Of a DNA stretch of 64,000 nucleotides, positions 59,641-64,000 are shown piece by piece (the stretch's first letter is position 1; each line of letters opens with the position of its first letter). The notes under the pieces were generated by a model. It was not told the origin of the DNA and did not search any database. It saw only the letters and a program-made list of their open reading frames with translations. Both the position numbers and the translations under genes were made by a program. Source of the stretch: Pleurodeles waltl. Its lineage: Eukaryota > Chordata > Amphibia > Caudata > Salamandridae. The DNA lies in contig NC_090438.1 in NCBI RefSeq assembly GCF_031143425.1, forward strand, positions 777,801,138-777,865,137, read 5' to 3'.

Positions 59641-61079
59641 CAGCTTGTTGCAAGGGATGCCTTTCTTCAGTCCCATTCTACAGGTGTCCATTACTACCAT
59701 TGCCGCTCTCACAGGTTTGGATATGCAATTTGACGACATGACTGTGTAGAGACGTAGGTCCCTCATCAACTTGTTCAACACATCAACTGCCTCAAACAGC
59801 TAGCCGTTCATCAGGCTGTCAAAGCCTCAAGGTCATTCAGGTCAAAGAAGTCCTCATCAAGACAGACACCATTTCTGCCATGTACTATCTACTAATACAG
59901 GACAGCACATACTCTCCCCAGCTGTCACAATTCAGGGAATTTTGCATTGAGCAGTCTGCCACAACATACACCTCATGTTGGAACTGCTTCTTGGGGTGAA
60001 CAACAACTTTTTGGACTTGCTCAGCAAGATGCATCAACAAGTCCACAAGTGGGAACTCCAACCAGAGGTTTTACATTGGAACTTCCATCATTGGGAAGGC
60101 ACTACATATAGACCTGTTTGGCACCCCAAAAAACACACAATGCCTAAACCTTGCTTTCAGGTACCCACAGTCCTTGCACAATGCACTAGAGACGAATTGG
60201 TAAGTGATATTTGCCTACACTTTTCCTCATTTCCCACTGCTTCCCCACATGGTATGGAAGTTGAGACACACATCACTGATGCTCATACTGGTAGCTCCTG
60301 CCAGGGCCAGACAACCTTGGTACTCCACACTCCTGGAGATGTCCATCAGTCCTCTTGAGGGGCCCCCGCTCAGGTTGGACCGTCACGTACAGAGGCAAGG
60401 TCAAGTTGGGTATCCAGACCCTAGACAATTCAAACTGCTGTCCTGGAACCTAATGTCCTAGAATTCAGGTTTTTCAATCTTCCCAATGAATGTATGTCCA
60501 TCTTAAGAGAAGCTTGATGGCCCACAAAACAGGCCTGCTATGTTGAAAAATGGAACAGGTTAGTTCACTGCTGTGTTTTCAAAAATCAGGATCCGTTAAA
60601 GCTTACTGTACAGGACATCACCTGCTACCTCCTAAATATGCAAAAGTCAGGCCTTGCCTAGACCTTCATATGTATATAATTAGCTGTTGTTGCAGCTTTA
60701 ATGCAGAAAAGAGAATATTTATCCCTTTTAGAATTCTGGTTGTTAAAGCATCAGGGAAAGTCTCAAGAGGGTTATACCCCTAGAGTTATACCCTAAGCAT
60801 GCCTCCTGCCCACATGTAGAATCTTAATATAATTCTCACAAATCCTATGGGGCCACTCTTTTCACTTATGCTCTCTTGGTTGCTCCCCTGTAAGGAGGCC
60901 TTCCTAGTGGCCATTTTACATTTTTTAGATGCATTAGTGAACTGCAAGCTCTTATCCTACAAGAGCTGTTTCTTCAGGCCCATAAAGACAGGGTTGTTCT
61001 TAAACCAATCTGTAGTTTCTCTCTAGGGTGGTTGCCCATTACATCTTAACAAGACCATAGATCTCACATTCTTCTTCCT

Positions 61080-61420
61080 ACAACCAGATCCGGTAGCTGA
61101 AAGAGTGCTGCACACCTTAGATGTCAAAAGAGCTCTTACATATTACACCAACAAAACAAGCCTTGGCTAAATCTCCGTAAAATCATCCAATCTCCAAAGG
61201 CAAGTATGGCTAGATGGATAGTCAAATGTATCCAATCCTGCTACTATAGAGCAAAGAGAGTTCTACCCAGTACAATCAGGGCGCATTTCACTTGTAAGAA
61301 AAGGTTATGGCCTGCTTAGGAAACATTCTGCTAGCAGACATTTGCAAAGCAACCACCTGGTTAACATCACACACTTTTACTACTGTGTGAATATCTTAGC
61401 CTGCCTACAGGCCAGGGTGG
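61080..61420 (+). pseudogene. DIRS tyrosine recombinase C-terminal relic
   Basis: Shifting frames read VKRALTYY, then ARWIVKCIQSCYYRAKR, LPSTIRAH, and ADICKATTWLTSHTFT. The last block is the C-terminal ADICxAATWxxxHTFxxHY motif that carries the catalytic tyrosine region of DIRS recombinases. The tyrosine itself appears as TVCEYL after a frame slip. This enzyme would integrate a circular DNA intermediate without making a target duplication. Confidence 0.65.
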
Positions 61421-61704
61421 ATCAGACAGTATTTGGACTGCGTACATACATCTGCATCTTCCACATACCAGTCACCGCTTATGGAGGGCATTGCTTACAG
61501 ACAATGAAAAGCATATGCAGATATAGTCACACATGCGGGGAACAGAAAATGTTACTTACTTTCTAAGTGTAGTTCTGTAGATTCACGTGTCTGACCTCTT
61601 CCCCATAAGCCTGTGTTTTTGTAGCTCTCTTATTCACCACTTCACATTGTATATTGTGCAAGGTGCACCATGACTATGTTCACTGGAAACTCCATACAAA
61701 TTAT

Positions 61705-61843
61705 CAGCAATTATGCAAAACAAATCTAACATGGAGTCGGTGCTTATGCGCAATGCCCACCAAGAGGAGGAGTCACATCACAACTTGTGACTAAAGAGAC
61801 TTCCTCGAAGAAAAACAACTTGTGAACGTCCGAGCCAACACTA
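61705..61843 (-). repeat. DIRS right inverted terminal repeat
   Basis: This is complementary to 56803-56942. The outermost block is CAACACTAGATGATA on the + strand. It lies about 130 bp before tpmt exon 4. Confidence 0.8.
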
Positions 61844-61975
61844 GATGATAGTTCTATGGGAATCATGTGAATCTACAACACTGTACACTACAAAACAAGG
61901 TAAGGAGCATTTTCCTTCATAAATGCATCAATTTTGCAAGAATGTGTACTCATACAATTTTTCTGATTACTGCAG

Positions 61976-62028
61976 AGCTCCTCTGGAAATATTTCACTCT
62001 ACTGTTGCAGTTTCTATGATTTTATCAG
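61976..62028 (+). CDS. tpmt: tpmt coding exon 4 (SSSGNISLYCC block)
   Basis: The 53-nt exon lies between acceptor GATTACTGCAG and donor ATCAG|GTAAGA and has exactly the length of human c.367-419. It begins in phase 0 after the lysine of the previous exon and reads SSSGNISLYCC followed by SFYDFI and a split arginine codon. Human has the same SSSGNISLYCCS core. The core ends at the serine/cysteine pair near the substrate and cofactor site. The exon begins only about 60 bp after the terminal inverted repeat of a DIRS element, so its branch point and pyrimidine tract lie in a very short stretch of unique DNA. Confidence 0.94.
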
Positions 62029-62705
62029 GTAAGAATCTATAGTTTTCTTTTAGCATGAAGTCGCTAGGTCATACTTTATATTCCTTGTGACTTTTAATTT
62101 TGATATTCCTCTGGTTGAAATGTGGTGTTCCATCTAAATTGATTGTATTGTATTGCGGACATCTTTGAAACTGGCAGTACATTGCAGGACCTGATGTAAA
62201 ATATTTCTGCAGTTGCAAACTCCCGTGATTCACACAATCACAGAGTTTGAAACTTCAAAATGGCATTTTATTAAACTCATTTCATGGTTCAGTAAAGCCC
62301 TCACAAATTGCAAAATGGGTTTACTGACTTGTTCCAATTCACTACTAAGAAACAGTGAGTGTAAAAGGGGCATTCCTTCCTATTTGCAAATCAATATGGA
62401 ATGTATCAATGGTTTGTCACCACAACTGCGGTCACACACCATTGAAAAATAAACTACTTTCCAAAGGAGGTGCTAACCCATTTGAAAAGGGGAAGTGCTA
62501 CTATTTGGACAGCTCCCCATCGAGAATTTTAAACTTGGGGAGCTGGTGGTGGTCCAGAGGACCACTGTCTGCTCCCCACCCCAATATGTTCCCAAACTGG
62601 AGACATTTATTATAGTCAGTAATGGTCAGTTGTTCCTTGTAGGCCACTATTATTGTGTTTGTGACCTATCACAGGGCTTGCAAATAGCAGCCTGCCTAAT
62701 TAATA
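62029..62705. other. Start of tpmt intron 4; nothing recognised
   Basis: The sequence begins with the consensus donor GTAAGA. Short frames here have no recognised signature, and no next tpmt exon was found. Confidence 0.5.
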
Positions 62706-62707
62706 TT

Positions 62708-64000
62708 GTGAGGAAATGGGGTGTATTATATAGTGTGGTTGTGTGACCTCAACTTGTAATACACTTACCAACTCCTTTAGGACCCTTAGATTTTGTTTGT
62801 CAAACCTTCAGCTCAACCCTGGGTAGCTTTGGCTGTGAGCAGCAAGGCTTATACAAAGGAACAAGTGTAAAGCATTTAAACAGCACCAAAATAATTGAAG
62901 AAGTAATTGGCAAGACACTAAAGAAATCTGACTCAAATTTATAAAGTTTGTTTTTATGTAGTGTTAGACACCACAAAGAGAAAGAGCCACCAAAAATGTG
63001 GGCTAGTTTTAATGCGGTTCCTTAGAGTCTCTTTACATGACCAACTCCGGTAGGGAGCCAGTCAGGGGGCTAGCAGGGTCCTCAGAATCAGTTACCCCTT
63101 CAGGTGAAGCAGTCTCCTGGCAATTCCAGGCACTTTATTCTCCTTGCAATGGTTTCCTATGGAAGCGTTCCTGATGCAAAACATGAAGGATGCTGAAGAT
63201 GCTCAAGGATGCTGTGGATGTGGTGCAGTCGATGAGTGTCTTCCAGGGGCTACTCCTCAGTCCACCAAGGGGGTGAGGTGGTCTGGTCACAGGGTCGAAG
63301 TCCTTGTGAAGTCCTTCGAATTCCTCTCAGTGCTGACAGAAGATATGTCACCATTGAACTACTAGTCGCTCAGTATCATGGACACAGCCAAATCCTTCCC
63401 TGGGCAATCACTTGGCTTCTGGGTGAGCAAGCTGCACTCCAGCGACTCTCCCGGGCTCAGTGAACTCAGGTGCATCTTTGAGTGTCGGGTCCTGGTCTCT
63501 GGTGCTGCATGATGGCAGTTGGCGATGGTTTGAGGATTCTGGTCTACAAACTTGTCCCAGCAGAATTCTCAGCTGTTGTGTCCCTGTGCTGTCAACAGGA
63601 GATCAGCTCACTGACCCTTGGAGTCTCTTGGCTTTGGCTGGGTTCTGGAGATGACTTCTCCCCAAGCACAACACAGCTGGCACAGTCTGTCTCCTTTACT
63701 AGCCACCAGGCTCAGCAGGTGTATAGCCTCTCTCTCTGCCGGTTCCATGCTGCAGCAGGGCAGTCCTTCGTTTGTCCTTCTTCCAGTCCAGACAAGATTT
63801 AAGTTTGAGGCACCAGGGGTGCCCTGCTTATGCTCAGAAAATGCATTCAGTGTAGGATTCAGTTGATAGCCAATGGGCTTCCTGATGACCACTTCCTGTG
63901 AAGTGTGGCATCTGGGCATCCTGGGATGCACCATTCTGCCCACTTCTAATGGGGAAGAACCCCTCTCCAGGCACGTGGAGCTCCCTAGCCCAACCCACAG
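62708..64000 (-). mobile_element. LTR-like repeat, inverted, cut by the window end
   Basis: On the - strand this would end CCCCATTTCCTCACA, close to the CCCCATTTCTAACA end of family A. Further inside it shares block order with family A copy 3: GGGTAGCTT(T)GGC, AAGGCTTA, then AGTGTAAAGCATTT against GGTGTAAAGTATTT, then a run of AAAACACTAC/AAGACACTAA type. The inner part differs, so it is probably a related but distinct LTR family. The other end is outside the window. Confidence 0.4.

Larger units (their letters stand above)
56803..61913 (+). mobile_element. DIRS-type tyrosine-recombinase retrotransposon, degraded
   Basis: The element fills most of tpmt intron 3. It has inverted terminal repeats (56803-56942 and 61705-61843) instead of direct LTRs. 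A second inverted pair lies at its right end (61545-61592 and 61855-61913), as expected of DIRS elements, whose terminal repeats are inverted and whose internal region repeats end sequence. Between them lie a decayed gag-like stretch, a reverse transcriptase relic near 59090-59310 and a tyrosine recombinase relic near 61080-61400, all on the + strand. No flanking target duplication was found, also usual for DIRS. All frames are interrupted many times. Confidence 0.8.
30096..62028 (+). other. tpmt: tpmt gene span (5' four coding exons, 3' part outside window)
   Basis: Four exons join into one open frame of 410 nt (136 codons plus 2 nt). They encode the N-terminal half of thiopurine S-methyltransferase, a cytosolic enzyme that moves a methyl group from S-adenosylmethionine to the sulfur of thiopurines and other aromatic thiols. 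Introns of 16,711, 9,175 and 5,637 bp separate the exons. The split-codon positions match those of human TPMT as I know it (breaks after c.140, c.233, c.366 and c.419), with three codons fewer before the first break. The remaining exons, starting with the one that would encode the DMIWDRGA-type block, were searched for up to 64000 and not seen, so they lie downstream. The 5' UTR start, and whether there is a separate non-coding first exon, cannot be decided. Confidence 0.93.

Overview
The window looks like a piece of a very large, repeat-swollen vertebrate genome, most probably a salamander or newt. I infer this from one conserved vertebrate gene whose exons are separated by introns of about 16.7, 9.2 and 5.6 kb, and from the mix of DIRS-type, Harbinger, LINE-1-like, CR1/L2-like, hAT-type and LTR-type repeats. 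No RNA gene, CRISPR array or bacterial-type gene was seen.

The only host gene I recognise is thiopurine S-methyltransferase (tpmt), on the + strand. Four coding exons are visible at 30096-30226, 46938-47030, 56206-56338 and 61976-62028. Their reading frame joins across canonical GT/AG sites. Exon lengths (93, 133 and 53 nt for the internal ones) and split codons agree with the human gene as I know it. The rest of the gene must lie to the right of the window.

Left of tpmt (1-30095) there is a LINE-1-like ORF2 tail (about 3.0-3.9 kb), a G-rich TTAGGGG-like minisatellite bounded by hairpins (4.4-5.5 kb), a 2.47 kb LTR-like element with a 5-bp target duplication (5.7-8.2 kb), GGAT-type minisatellites, and a 7.4 kb decayed Harbinger element (13.1-20.5 kb). 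The Harbinger element holds a broken DDE transposase, a broken Myb/SANT-like gene read divergently from it, three exact-period tandem arrays (54, 109 and 64 bp) and a CCGCC/GGCGG-rich right end. Further right come tandem arrays, a foldback element, an SGNH-hydrolase-like relic, a CR1/L2-like LINE end and a BED-finger (hAT-type) relic.

Intron 1 (30227-46937) carries a composite repeat with about 375-bp tandem units (31.4-35.4 kb), a 26-bp perfect hairpin, a LINE-1-like ORF1 relic, and two same-strand copies of a 2.1-2.2 kb LTR-like repeat. Intron 2 (47031-56205) holds a third copy of that repeat, inverted and flanked by a perfect 5-bp duplication. Intron 3 (56339-61975) is almost entirely one DIRS-type retroelement whose right-hand repeat stops about 60 bp before the next tpmt exon. 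The last 1.3 kb looks like the start of another LTR-like repeat cut by the window edge.

The mobile elements are all degraded as far as can be read. I found no convincing new biological system. The best candidates for a closer look are the Harbinger element with its internal arrays, and the LTR-like family with a repeated CGACGCA motif.
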